Origin: Microglena sp. YARC
Lineage: Eukaryota; Chlorophyta; Chlorophyceae; Chlamydomonadales; Chlamydomonadaceae
DNA: 64,000 bases
Assembly (NCBI GenBank): GCA_022414725.1
Contig: CM039462.1
Span: 174,325,697-174,389,696, forward strand
Direction of reading: 5' to 3'
Both the position numbers and the translations under genes were made by a program. The notes under the pieces were generated by a model. It ran no database searches, was not told the DNA's origin, and was given only the letters and a program-made list of their open reading frames with translations. Of this stretch, positions 1 through 13,100 are shown one piece after another; position 1 is the first letter of the stretch, and every line of letters starts with the position of its first letter.

Positions 1-1494
1 CCCACACCTAGATGTCTTTGCTCAAGAGGACATGGATTGGGGGTAGGAACTGAGGAATGTCCTCACTTCTCAAAGTCGACCCATAATCTTTAGGGTGTTA
101 AGTCATAGAGTGCAAAAATAGAGCTGACTCCATTCAGAGAAAACAGCAGCCAGGGTAAATTGGGGCTAAATTTCAGGGTTTAACAAAATGGAGAAGAGGA
201 TACATAAGAGATTTTTCAATCATAGTTCTGTAAGCTTTCGTGTCGAGTAATAACGGCCGGGTTAATCATTCTGATAACGCGATTAATGTGAGGGATGACG
301 AATAAGCGGCGATAGCAGTGTGTTTTTGGTAGCGGCACGGACCAATATTGGCGAATATTCCTACTCAATACGACCACAGTAAGCGCTCCATGATTCATTC
401 CAACACTTTTTTTGCCTGTGTTAACAGTCTAGCCAGAAAAATGCACATTGGTCAAATAGGCTAAACAGATTTGTCAACCAAAAAAGTTGGTAGGACTGTA
501 TACAAAAAACAAGGCACTTGGTGAACATTGACCACAATAAATCGGTAAACACGGGCAAGCGTTGGGTGGGGTGGGGCGGGCGGAGTTCCTGCCTAAATCC
601 GTATCATTAAACTCACGTTGAGCTCCACCTGGTGCAGTTGACGATCCCGTGCATGTCCACATTCCCTGAGCACTGCATGGGGGGAATGCGGAGGCATGCC
701 TCATGAAATCAGATTTCACACGTGGCAACTCAGTGTCGGTCGGGGAGCTGGAAAGGCAACAAACATGAAATCAGATTCACACTCATGAAATCAGATTCAC
801 CACAGCACCCAGGCTTGATCTTGGGAGTTTGGAAGGTTCAGCACAATGCAGAAGATTTTAAAACAATTGATATTTGGTGGTTGGCTCCAGCGAGCGGCTG
901 GCTCCCTAACCCACGCTTCTAATAAGGCGCTTTAATACTATCTATTCATTTTAACATATGATATATAGGTCATCCATAGAGCAGCAGCTGCTAATCTGTA
1001 CTGCAAAGAGGACGGCATGCCAAGGTACAGACACTCTTCCTCCCCAACTCCTACTCCTCATAGAGCAAGCAACAGATCATTTATTACTCATATAGCATAT
1101 GTGTAAACAAAAGTACCGGTTATATTTGTTAACATATATTGTATTCTACTCGTTGTACACATACTATGGGATATTTAGTACACATACTATGGGATATGGT
1201 GTACACATTACTATGGGATATTTGTACAAATCCGATGAACAAATCATCACGGCTACACGCTAGACTGAAAACATACATGCATTTGTCTTGATAGCCCATG
1301 TACGTAATCCAACCAATGTCTGCAGCTGAGCGTCTGTCTTTAATCTGCATTCATTATGAATTGCATTCATTTATAACATTGCAACTCATTTGACTTATTC
1401 ACTATCCATCATCGCGATTGTCGCCAGCACAGACTAATGAAGACGCAATGAACCCCCCAGCATCAAATAAATGTTGTAGGGGTGGGTCTGGGAG
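1..1494. other. Intergenic, no gene recognised
   Basis: No ORF with recognisable protein character is visible on either strand. The only structure noted is a short tandem repeat of about 24 bp at roughly 1,163-1,225, in three units containing 'ACTATGGGATAT'. Mixed base composition here changes abruptly into the G/T satellite near 1,495. Confidence 0.5.
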
Positions 1495-3076
1495 TGCTGT
1501 GTGTGGCTGGTATTGGGGTTGTGTGTGTGGGCTGGGGGGAAGTGTGATAGGGGGTGGGGGTGGGGGTGCGTGTGTGTGGGGGGGGAGGTGTGTGTGTTGT
1601 GGGCGGGGGGTGGGGGGGAGTGGTGGTGTGGGGGGGGGGGGGAGGTGTGTGCAACAATGTTGTGTGTGTGTGTGCCTGTGTTGTGTGTGTGTGTGTGTGT
1701 GTTGTGCAATATCCTTTTTCTTGTGTGTGTGTGGGGGGGGGGGGCGTAGTGTGGTTGTCGTGTGGTGTGTGTGTGATGGGGGGGGGGGGGGGGAGGGGGG
1801 GAGTGTGTGTGTGTGTGGTTTGTGCGTGTGTGTGTGTCCATAAAACTCGATTATCACACACCACTCTACAATTCTCAAGCGTATGTGTGGTTGTGTGGGG
1901 GGGGCGGCGGGGGGAGTGTGTGTGTGTGTGTGTGGTGTGTGTGGGGGGGGGGGGGGGGGGGGGGATGTGTGTGTGTGGTGTGTGTCTTATTCACGTGTGC
2001 CGTGTGGTGTGGTGTGTATGGTGTTGGGGGGGGGGGGGTGGTAGTGTGTGTGTGTGTGTGTGTGCGTGAATGTGGGGGGGCGGGGTGGAGGGAGTGTGTG
2101 TGTGTGCTACTGTGTGTGTGTTGTGTTGGTTCTTGTGTGCACTGCTCCGTTTCTGTGTGGGGGGGAGTTTGTGTGGGTGTGTGTGTGTGTGGGGGGGGGC
2201 GGGGGGGGGGAGGGGGGGGAGTGGTGTGTGTTGTTGGGGGGGGGGGGGGGGGAGTGTGTGTGTGTGTGTGTGTGTGGCTGTGTGCTGTGCGCGATCCTCA
2301 TCATACATCTACCAATGTCGTGTGTGGGGGGAGGGGGGGGGGGGGGGGGGGGAGTGGTGGTGTGTGTATGTGTGGGGGGAGGGGGGGGGGGGGAGTTGGG
2401 GGTGTGTGTGTGTGGGGGAATGTGTGTGGGGGTGTGGCGAGGTGCGGGGGAGGGTGTGTGTGTGTGTTGGTGTGTGTGGGGAGGGAGTGTGTGTGTGAGA
2501 CAATGTTGTGGGGGGGGGGGAGTGTGTGTGCTGTGTGTGTGTGTGGGGGGGAGGGGGGGGGGGGCGTGGGAGTGTGTTGTGTGTGTGTTGTTGTGTGTGT
2601 GTGTGTGTGTGTGTGTGGGGGGGGCGGGATGTGTGTGTTGGTCTGTGGGGTTGGGTGGTGTGTGTGGGTGGGTGGTGTGGGTGGTGGGGAGTGATGTGTG
2701 TGGTGTGTGTGTGTGTGTGAACAATATAGAACTACTGTAATCTACCGACACTCTTGAACGCGACAAATCTCAGCATGACTTGTGTGTGTGGGTGGTCGTG
2801 TGTGGGGGGGGGGGGGGGGGCCGGGGGAGTGTGTGTGTGTGTGTTTGTTGGTGTGTGTGTGGCGGGCGGGGGGGGGGGGGGGAGTGTGTATGTGGGTGTC
2901 GGTGTTGGGGGGGGGCGGGGGGGGGGGGGGGGTGGGGGGGAGTGTGTGTGGGTGGGGGGGGGGGTGTGTGGGTGGGTGGGTGGGTGTGGGGGGGGGGAGT
3001 GTGTGTGTGTGTGTGGTGTGTGTGTGTGTGGGGGGGCGGGGGGGGGTGTGTGTGTGTGTTGTGTGTGTGTTTGTGT

Positions 3077-3109
<33 letters not shown>

Positions 3110-3907
3110 TGGTGTGGGGTGGGTGGTGGGTGGCGTGGTGGGGGTGTGGCTCTCACATAACAAGTGTGCACAATCGGGTTAAGCAATTGGATGTGCTTGT
3201 AGTCGTGGGTGGGTGTGTGCCTGTGTTGGCGTGCTGGTGTTCGTGGGTGTTGTGGGTGTGTGGCGTGGTGTGGTGTGGGTGTTGTGGGTGTGTGTAGTGT
3301 GTGTGTGGGTGTGTGAGTGTTGGGTGTGTGTGTGTGTGTGTGTGGGTGCCATATTGCTCCTTGGTGTGTGAGGTGTGTGGGGCCAAAGAGAATCTGTGTG
3401 GGTGTGTGGTGAATGTGGTGCCCAAGCACTGTGCGATGTGTGGGTGTGTGGGTGTGTTGGTGTGTGGGTGTGGGTTGTGGTGTGGGCGCGTGGTGTTGTG
3501 TGTGGGTGGTGTGGTGTGTGTGCGGTGTGGTGAGGTGTGTGCGTGTGTGGGGTGTGGGTGTGTGGTGTGTGGGTGTCGTGGGTGTGTGGGTGTGTGGCGT
3601 GTGTGGGCCATATCACTTGGGGTGTGTGGGTTGTGGGTGTAGTGGGAGACCCAAAAACGCACGGTGTGTGGGGATGTGGGGTTGTGGGTGTGTGGGTGTG
3701 TGGTGTGTGTGTGGGTGGGTGTGTGGCAAAACTGTGTGGTGTGCGGTTGTGTGGGTGTGTGGGTGTTGTCGTGTGTGTGTGTGTGTGGGCTTGCCTCACC
3801 ATAATCAAACCGTGAGCCGTTGTGGGTGCACTGGGATGGCTGCTGCGGTGCTGTGGTGTGTTTTGTGTGTGCGGTGTGGGTGTGTGTGTGGGGGGGGGGT
3901 GTGTGTG

Positions 3908-3940
<33 letters not shown>

Positions 3941-5640
3941 TGCGTGGTGTGCACACTGTGTGTTGTGTGGCGTGGGTGTGCTGTTGTGTGTTTGTGTGTT
4001 GTTGTGTGCGTGTGGGTGTGTGGTGTGTGGGTTTGGCATACCTCGTGGGTGTGTGGTGTGTGGGTGTGGTGTGTGTGGTGTGTGTGGTGTTGTGTGGGTG
4101 CATCATCCATGTGGTGTGTGGGTGTGTGGGCCTGTGTGGTGTGTCGGTGTGTGGTGTGTGTGTGTTTGTGGGTGTGTGGTGACTTGTGTGTGTAGTGTGT
4201 GCGGTGGCATTAGTAGTGGCCTCCACTCGACTAACTCAACACAATGTGTGGTGTGGTGGATGTTGTGGGTGTGCTGGGATAGGTCACCACCAACACCTAT
4301 ACACAATGCAGCCTTCGTGGTGTGTGTGTGGTGTGTGGGTATCAATACTAATCATAGAGAACACCAGTTGTGTGGAGTGTGTGGGTGTGTGGGTTTTGGG
4401 TGTGTGGGTTGGGTGTTGGGTGAGATGTGTGTGAGCACATTGTGGTGTAGTTGGGTTGTGTGGTGTGTGGACGATACACTGTGTGGGTGTGTGGGTGTGT
4501 GGGGTCTGTTGGTCATGTGTGGGTGTGTGGTGTGTGGGGTGTGTGGTGGTGATGCTGTGGTGTGTGTGTGTGTGGGCTTGTGTGGGTGTGTGTGTGTGTG
4601 TGGGGTGTGGTTGTGTGGCGTGTGTGGTGTGTGGTGTGTGTGATGTGTTGTGTTGTGTGGTGACTATCGTGGGTGTGGTGTGTGTGATGTGGTGTGGTGT
4701 GTGGGTGTGTGGGTGTGTTCGTGTGGGGTGTTGTGAGGGTGTGTGGTGTGTGGGTGTGTGGTTGCTATATATACCCGTGTGTGGGTGATCTGTGGGTGGT
4801 GTGGCGTGTGGTGGTGTGTGGTGTGTGTGGTTGTGTAAAACGTCAGTGTGGGTGTGTGGGTGTGTGGGTGTGTGGTGTGGGTGTGTGGGTGGTCGGATTG
4901 ATGGTGTGTGGGTGTGTGGGTGTGTGCATGTGTGGTGTGTGGGGTGTGTGGTGTGTGGGTGTGGGTGGGTGGTGTGTGTGTGTGGTGTGGGGTGGTGGGT
5001 GTGTGGGTTGTGGAGTGTGTGGGTGCTGGGTGGTGGGTGTGTGGGTGTGTGGCTGTCGGTGGGTGTGTGGGTGTTGGTATGTCTGGGTGTGTGGGTGTAG
5101 TGGGATGTGGGCGCCCCCATAAGTCATCCATTCTGTCACGTGTGGGTGTGTGGATGTGTGGTGTGATGTGGGTGTGTGGGTGTGTGGTGTGTGGGTGTGT
5201 GTGGGGTTAGTGGGGTGGTGGGTGTGTGGGTGTGTGGCGTGTGTGGGGGTGTTGGCGTGTGTTGGGTTGGGGTGTCGTGGGGTGTGTGTGGAGTGTTGTG
5301 GGTGGGGTGTGTGGGTGTGTGTGGTGTGTGGTGTTGGTGTGTGTGGTGTGTGGGTTGTGTGGGTGTGTGGTGTTGTGGGTGTGTGGGTACGTGTTGGGTG
5401 TTGTGGGTGTGTGGGTGTGTGGGTGTGGGGTGTGTGGGTGTGTGGGTGTGGTGTGTTCTCTGGGTGTGTGTAGCGCCAAATACTAAACGGTGTGGGTGTG
5501 TGCGGTGTGTGGTGTGGTGGGGTGTGTGGTGTGTGGGTGTGTGGGTGTGTGGCGATGTGATGGGCATTCCAAACAGAGCGTCACCCGATAACTTCGACGT
5601 GATCAGTGTGTGGTGTGTGTGGGTGTGTGGGTGTGTGGGA
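1495..5640 (+). repeat. 4-kb G/T-only satellite
   Basis: The plus strand is almost purely G and T for about 4 kb. The first part (about 1,495-3,160) alternates (GT)n with G runs of 8-20. The second part (about 3,180-5,640) is built from GTGTGTGG/GTGTGGGT-type octamers broken by short unique islands, for example near 3,600-3,660, 3,800-3,840 and 4,200-4,320. The long ORFs in all six frames here encode only Cys/Val/Gly or His/Thr/Pro and are artefacts of composition. The G-rich strand could form G-quadruplexes or Z-DNA. It lacks a TTTAGGG-type telomere unit. Confidence 0.93.
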
Positions 5641-7600
5641 CTACAAACGACTGACTCAGAAGATACTGTTGAAGCGACCGCGATCCCGCCAACATCACTA
5701 AACACACGAATGTGTGGGGTGTGGTGATTCGTGGCTCTCTCAGCTGAGCTGGTATACACGCATAGGTATATATAGAGTAGAGTGGATCGCGACTTACGCA
5801 ACTCTCAGCAGTCCCTTGTCGTGACTCTCCGTGGAGTGATGTGCCGTTAGTGCGCATACCATGCTGTGGTGTGTGGTGTGTGGAGCGATGTGTAGGGTTG
5901 TGTGGGTGAAGCAGCGATTTTAGACTCGTGTGGATGTCATCCCGAGGACACTCTCTCTCGCTCTCTGGATCTCTCGTCGGTGCACTCGTACCGCGGATCT
6001 TGATTTTATGCTTCGTCAACTACCCGCGATAGTGTGGCACTCTAGTCCTATCTCTGCGGATATATATATATAGTGACACCAACACAATATACTATGCGCA
6101 TTATATTACTTCCTGAATTCCTTACGCTACGGAGCCTTTGCATACAGCCGTATCTGTCGGCATAGTATGTCACGTGTGTGTGTAACTCTCTCTCGGGAGA
6201 GATAATATAGATGGGTGTGTCGTGGTGCTGATCGCTCGTGTAATAGTGTAATGATAGCGTGATGTGTGAGGTTGCTGGCTCTCCGTGCTCGTGTCGATGT
6301 GTCGTGCTCGTATAACCTGCGTACGAATCATTAGGTTACTGTTTCGGAGGATGAGTAACCCTGTTATATCTCAATATATCACCGCCGTCCTCATTTGTAC
6401 AATTACGCGTATATGACTTTTGACCCTCTCTGCGCAGCGGGTCACATTGTCCATTCACATCAAACATCGCATGTCACTACGTCAAGAACAGCACTAGACA
6501 CTAGTGTCCGCGCTTTTCATACCGTCTTCGTGTGTGGCGCTTAAGACAAAATCTATGGTAGGATGCTTCAACAAAGGAATTCCGTGTGTGTGCGTGTGTA
6601 TATGGGCTGTTAGTGTGCCTCCTCTAAGTATGTCTATGGATCTGTGTATATACTATATATTGGTGCTCTGGGTGGCGGATCATGGCTTCACGAACTGTTT
6701 TTCTTGTCTGTGTGGGTAGTGTCATGGTAATTGTGTTTAGGTCGTGGGTATGGTGTGGATGTAATGGGAGTGTGTGTGATATTTTTTACTCGTGTGTGCG
6801 TAGTGGATGAACAATACGATGAAGAAAGAAAGATTCCCAATGTTTATCCTCGTGATATCGTGAAGAAACAGCGGTATAATGATCCTTTACGTAAACTAGA
6901 AGGAAATTTCCATCACTCGATTAATTCTAACCGAAGTATCGCAATATCGACAAAAAATGTAGTGGGTGATGTGGGTGTGGTGGTGTGTGGTGTGTGGGTG
7001 TGTGGGTTGTGGGTGTGTGTGTGTTGCGCGTGTGTGGGTGGGGGGGGGTCTTCATTTAAAAGGAAATACTGTCCGAGTCCTTGGTAATTCATCATGCAGT
7101 CTTCATATTTCCCCTGATAGTCTATGAGTTATCTTGCTTATTCGAGTTGGGCATACCGCTTTATCCTAATTGGCCACGCCTGAATGGAATATGATATAAT
7201 ACCATGGCGGGAAGGAGGTATAGAACCAGTTTTTCTTAAAGGTTGCAAACATATTAGCACAAGTGATCGATCTGTTGTTTCATGTAACTTGGTGTTTTTG
7301 AGGGGGTGCAAAGTTGGATTCTTTTGGGTGGGCAAAGAAGCTGCTAGTACCATTCCAAACAATACTATACTATGGTGCTACGTAAAGGCACTGATTCCCC
7401 TCCTCTAAAATTACATGGATAGTAAACTCTCTTGCCTGAGCAGCCGTTAACGAGCAGGCTCCTCCACCACTGCAATTTTGGGAGGTCCTTCGGCACCCTT
7501 TTTATTTGGCGAGTTGAAAAAGCGGTTGCTATGCGGGCTTGCTATAAGGTGCATATGTATCTATTGACAGAAAAGATTGGTGACGAAGGCCCCTCAAATT
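5641..7600. other. Intergenic with one possible coding remnant
   Basis: Mostly unrecognised sequence with remnants of the G/T repeat near 5,600-5,730 and 6,960-7,050. At about 6,790-6,960 on plus, a stretch reads as a normal-looking peptide (including DEQYDEERKIPNVYPRD) between G/T-rich flanks. It could be an exon or a fragment, and I recognise no family. Nothing else is supportable. Confidence 0.3.
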
Positions 7601-7625
7601 TGGCAGTGCCAGCATTGGATCTCAC

Positions 7626-8028
7626 CCTGCTCGCAATTAATGTTGGGTGTATCCAGATATGCCATGTCTCCTACCCACAACCAAGCATCTGGCTCAGAGG
7701 CAACCACTGCATCCCACACCGGCTGTGATCGTGGTCGTAGGCTGTGCAAGATCCAAAGGCGATTCGGTTCGTTGGCACCCAAGACGCTGCCACTGTTGAT
7801 GCCGATGGTGCGAGGTGATAAAGAGGTGCTTGGTGAGGAGATGGGGAAAGGAACCAAGGAAGCTGCTGCTCGAGACCAGTTTTCCGAGGTTGCATTTTGG
7901 ATGAGAGCGGCTGTAGCTAATATGATGGACAGCAGTCCAATGCAGAGGGCAACAACAGCAAGGGTGAATGTCCTGGTCTGACTGTGGCGCGGCCCTAAGT
8001 TGCCTCGTAGCAGGCCGTTGTAAACCAC
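7626..8028 (-). pseudogene. PhoD-like phosphatase, first exon with frameshift
   Basis: The ORF begins MVYNGLLRGN and has a hydrophobic signal-anchor (FTLAVVALCIGLLSIILATA) near residues 21-40, then a Ser/Pro linker. Two adjacent frames carry consecutive motifs of the PhoD/alkaline-phosphatase-D metallophosphatase family: RIAFGSC, then QPVWDAV and PDAWLWVGDMAYLDTP (the family pattern is AFGSC...QPIWDAI...PDLWLWLGDNIYAD). The frame changes around 7,745-7,755, so the copy is broken or one base is wrong. A donor-like GGTGAG follows the exon near 7,626. Later exons, with the rest of the metal-binding site, were not found at lower coordinates. Family membership is fairly clear, but whether the gene is functional is not. 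Confidence 0.6.
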
Positions 8029-8039
8029 AACTCATTATC

Positions 8040-10147
8040 AGGAAACGGGAGGCTGTTATGATATGTTCTTTGGAACATGACATGGATCCTGAGGTCAATG
8101 GTTGCATGGGTCTGACAAGAGTTGGTGCAGTGGGGAGTAAGAGAAAGGCTCCACCTCAATGAGGATTTGTCTAGTAGAGCCTATTTTGAACCGCCTACTT
8201 CATGGAGAAAAGCGCCCGAGTGCAAATCTTTTATGTTTTTCAGGGGTTGTCTGTCTCCTGCGCATATAAGAATTGCCGCATAGCGTGGCTTAGCCCGTTT
8301 CTGCCCATGAAAAAAACGCAACACGCGCCCAATAAATGTAAGCCCTGGTTGAATGTTCGATTTTTTTCTAGATCCATCTCCAGCTGTCGCTTTGCTGGGG
8401 GGCTTCCTTACTCGCGCTTCAATAATTCTCGTCAATTTCTGTTCATGCGGGTTCTCCATTTGGGGTCGTCAACGGCAGTCAGAGATGTTTGATGCTTTCC
8501 GCTGCATATTGGTTCTGGTTCGGCGTTGCACTACAGTCAGATAATGCTTCATCGCCCAGGTGTTTGCGCTATAGCCCCTTAAGCAAAGGCGATTCAATGG
8601 AACTGCGATACTGGGCGGGTTGTCGCCATTACTGCACAAGGTGGAAACGCTGAAGTGAATCGATGATTTGGTGGATCGGAATCGCATGTTGCACGTTATG
8701 GCTTATGTGGCGGTCATGTCTCCATCTAGAGACACATAGCGCATGGTACCATAGATTCATATCCATCAGCCACTAATGAAGATGACTGCATTTTCTGGTG
8801 CTGCACTCCAAATGTGCCCCATCACAGTGTGAGACTTATGGACATTCATTAGTGTGCCCCATCTGTCTAGTTAAAAACTTCTCGCTGGGCAGAGCAAATT
8901 ACTTGGTTGCTTGAGCGATTCATTCAATGGATGCATTGGTATATCTCATTGCAGGGCGCTAAGATTAATGAATGAATTAACAAAGCATTTGTTGTTCTGC
9001 CCTTAGAATCTTGTAGCCCCCTCATGTGTAACGTCTATGTCAACACACGTGAAAACCTTACCCTTGGCATGGTTACATCGTGCATTTGCAAGCACGACGA
9101 TAGGGTTGTGGAATAGGAAGTGCTAAAAGCCATTTTTGCGTTAGACCAACCAACCACCTTGCATGATTTTATGACCTTCAAATAGCATTCGGCATGAATA
9201 TGGCCTTTTCTTCCTCGGGTGCTCCGGTGTGAATTTGTCCACATTCCTAGATTGATCCCTGTGTACTTGGTTGAATGAAGCTGCCTGTTGTGAATCCCTT
9301 TGATGCTAGTTGTTGTTTTGTGTTGATAACATGCGATATCCAGGCCAGTTTTAGGCGAAGCGAGGAGAGCCCGTATAGCATGGTGTGAAAACTGACCACT
9401 GCTTTGGCGGGAGCTGCAAGTTGTAAAATTCGACTTCCCAAGTCAGCCATTGAGCGAGCATGAGCCGAACAAATCAAAAGAGCCAGAGATCTGTTATTGA
9501 AACAGACTTCATTAAGAACCTATACCCCCGAGGTGCATTTGTTAGTCACCGAATTTAAACAACCACCAAACATTAACAGTACATGCCTTTACATCAGTCC
9601 ACATAACAACCCCATTGCCTGGACTGCAAAATATAATAGATTAATACAGCATCACTCTCCCACGATTGCCACCCAGACAGACTCAGGCAGTCCTGGTAGC
9701 TTCCAGAATAAGAGGCTAAAGAACCTGGAAGAGCTGCTCAATACCCATCAACCTGGGAACCCGCCACAACCATCACCCACCCACTCTAAAATCACCAACC
9801 CCACTCACTGCATCAGCTCATATGAACATATATCCTGGCACCAAGGCTGTGCCCTCTCAGTGTATTAAATGGGCCCTCTGGGATTATACTTACTTTCAGT
9901 AATATAAAATACATACCTGGCAGCCATTGAAACTGCTGCGGTATACTTACAAGTGTCCTGAGTAAAGCTGAAGTGGTAGGATATAGAGAGTCACAAAGAC
10001 CCCCTTAATCTGCCCTGCAGGCCACAGACCCTCTTTCAAACGCCATTATATATAATATACAGGAGATTGTATCTTCATTCCTGCCATGTCTTGTTTTAGC
10101 ATGTTTTGTTCGACATACATGTTCTGCCGTCAGCCTTGGTACTCGTT
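8040..10147. other. Intergenic, no gene recognised
   Basis: Short ORFs only (for example 8,181-8,459 minus and 9,497-9,868 plus). None has recognisable family features, splice context or a signal peptide. I see no repeats longer than a few units. Confidence 0.4.
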
Positions 10148-13100
10148 TTACAGCAAGAAGGCAAAGCACATGGCTACCACCAGTGCCAAGACGGTAGATG
10201 GGTGCCACCAAGCCAGCAGAGTTTGCAGGAAGGCGGTGACATTGGCGACAGGAACGGCAACGATGATGTTGTCCGTCCTCGATCTAGAGGACCATCTGCT
10301 CCTTCCTGTTGAAGTCATGATGACAGGGAGGGTGGAACAGGTTGGAAAAGGAATGAGACCCCGAAGGCACAAAGGAAACAAGGTAGGAAAGGAGGAGGGG
10401 GGGGCGGGCGCAGGAAAGGGGGGAGTATGATAGGCGGGCGGGGGCGATGTTTTGGTTGAGGGTTGTGTGTTGTTGGTTCAAGTCAAGTCAAGTCAAAGGG
10501 CCCACCGGTCGTATCAGTTTTCTTTACTGGCGTTCAGATTGGCACATCGGGATGTCAAACCGATGAGCTGCAGTGTTGCTGTCATCATTCAGTTTGGGAC
10601 TAGCTTCCTATTCATGGTTGGCTAATCGCATCATCAAGCCTGAGCCCATTATTTGCGCTGTGCTCTTTGAGTCCATGAACAGTTGCAACTGTACTATTTT
10701 CTGTACTGAAATCACACTAGCATTCATGTATATTCTCATACACTCATTATTAACAGTACATTCGTGACTTCTAGGGAACGGCAATATGACCTCATATGAT
10801 ACCATCAGTCTGACTAGTTACCATTTAAATACAATCTTATGTGATGCACTTCGTATAATACCATATGATATCATACCCGCCTTTGGTCCACATCATAAGA
10901 TATGCTGGTCCCTAGTGATTTCTCCTGAAATTTGAGACCCGTCATAACCAAAGTAACCTCCCATCCTCAAAGGCCGAAGTAAGAACCAGTGTTTTTATTT
11001 TCAGCTACGAGCAGCAGCTTCTATGCAGCTCCCCTGTCAGGCTATTCAGCCAAACTTTGCGCAACCTCGAGCCCCTTGAATAACACGCTCAGCTGTCCTG
11101 GACTGCTGAAAAAATGCGGCGGAGCCCAGCACCTGACTCAGGGAGCTGTCTAGAAGCTGCTTAGAAGAGTCGAAAATGAAAACCCTGGGCCCAAGTAAGA
11201 ACAGTCTATCAACTCAATCCGATTGGGAGTTGTACATCTCGTCTTCTCATCTTTTGCCTCCCGTCTTTTTCGTAAACGACATCACTTTCCCCTGCATCAT
11301 TACTACACATACAACTACTACTTAAAAGGCAAAGATCCACGATACCAAGCCATGACATTATTATACAGGTATGACACTACTTAACTCAATCTGTCCCTCG
11401 GGTGGCGACAAACAAGGAGCCTGTTCCTATCAACTTACCACACTTGGTGCTGGAGGGTCCATCACCATATCATCTGGCATCCCACCGCCTACCACAGCGG
11501 GTGGGGTCATAGACATGGGCATTCTGTGTCCATAGCCTCCGGTGTGTCCATATCCCCAGGGGGGGTCATAACCACAGGCAAGGGAGATGATTCATCCGAG
11601 TATGGTGGGAACTCTCCAATCGGTTCATAATCAACAGGTGGGCTGTCCTCATCCGTGATATTTCCTAGGTCAGTCTCATTTGTTGCTGTGTCGTTGACCT
11701 CTTCTGTGTTGGCAGCATCTATGAATGCTTCTTCGACGCACTCCGGCACCTCGCCCTCTGAAGTACAGAGGATGGTGTGTACGTATGTATGTATGTTGCA
11801 GTCAACTCTTGGGTTATATCTTTGCATAGGCCGATGCATTTGCATTTGCATCCTGTCTGTTAATATAACCTTGAACTGTCTTCCTGTTGTTTGATCATTG
11901 AAATGCAAGGCACAGGCAGGCTGGCAGGCAGTGTTGATAACTATGTATGTTGTATGTATGCGTGTTGTTGTTGTGGATGTATTTGTGTACTTTGTTGCGT
12001 ATGTATGTTGTTCATGTGGATGAATGTTGTGTGTATATTGTTTGGCAGGCAAGCAGTGTTGATAACTGTTGTAAATGTATGTATGTTGAATGTAGGCGGT
12101 GTTGATAACTGTCGCCTTTTGCGTGAGCCGGTACATCATAGAAAGCAGCCAACTAGGAAAGGTCTTTTTTACGGGAGCACTCAAGGATTCACTTTTTTTG
12201 TTTCGGCTCACGTTTCACTGCTCACCGTGTATTGTTCTGCCCATTCAAATAACTGTTACAGGCAATACAGTTTGAGGTCTTCTACACAGTTGCCCTGAGT
12301 CCTTGGTTGGTTCTGTTTGCATTTGCACAGGCATTGGCCGTTGCAATATGTTCGGCATCAACCCGAGGACGCATATGGCACTATTTGTTAGGCCATAGTC
12401 TGTTGGTGAACTGTTACCTTATGTCTGCAGACAACACTACAAGGCCTTGCTGATACTAGCACCTTAGCATACCTACTTTATTCATTGTGCTTATTACGCT
12501 GCCTTACCAGGCACCTAAATGTAGGCTACAGGCAATGTGAGGATATATGGTCCTACCAAGTGGGCCGGTACCCTGCAGTGGATAACCAGTCTAGTCTCAC
12601 TCGAGCACCTCTTTGGTTGCATTTTTGCATAGGCCTATGCATTCGCAGCTGCATCATGTGTGCCTTTGCATCATATCAGGTACCTTGACCTGTCTTCCTG
12701 ATGATCATATTTAAATGTCTGTTACAGGCGCGCCCCAGCTTTGGTTGCTGCTGCACGTTAAGTTGCTAATATTGCTTGCAACTTGTCATTCTAATATATT
12801 ATACAGTCCAGTGGTGGCCAAATAGAAGAAGGGACTTGCCCAGCCTCGAACAATGAAGACCAGCTCCAGATTGCCAGGATGGTGAACATGCAAAGATGCC
12901 CATGAAAGTTTTGAGATGGAATCGGATGTGTAGGCTCCCAAAACAGCAACCATAAGAATAAGAACGGGTCTATGACACAAGATTCGATAAATGAGCAGTA
13001 TTTTCCTTCTTTCTGATACTGAACCTGTAGTATGCCTGTGCATCCTCTTGAATGGTCAACCCCTATCTTAATCACCAGCCTTCTTATTGTAAATGGTGCC

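Noticed and set aside
3180..5640. Telomere array
   Set aside because: The unit is GTGTGTGG-like and irregular, not a TTAGGG/TTTAGGG type, and unique sequence lies on both sides.
1402..5801. Dozens of ORFs on both strands encoding Cys/Val/Gly or His/Thr/Pro
   Set aside because: They are produced by the G/T-only composition in every frame and have no domain character.
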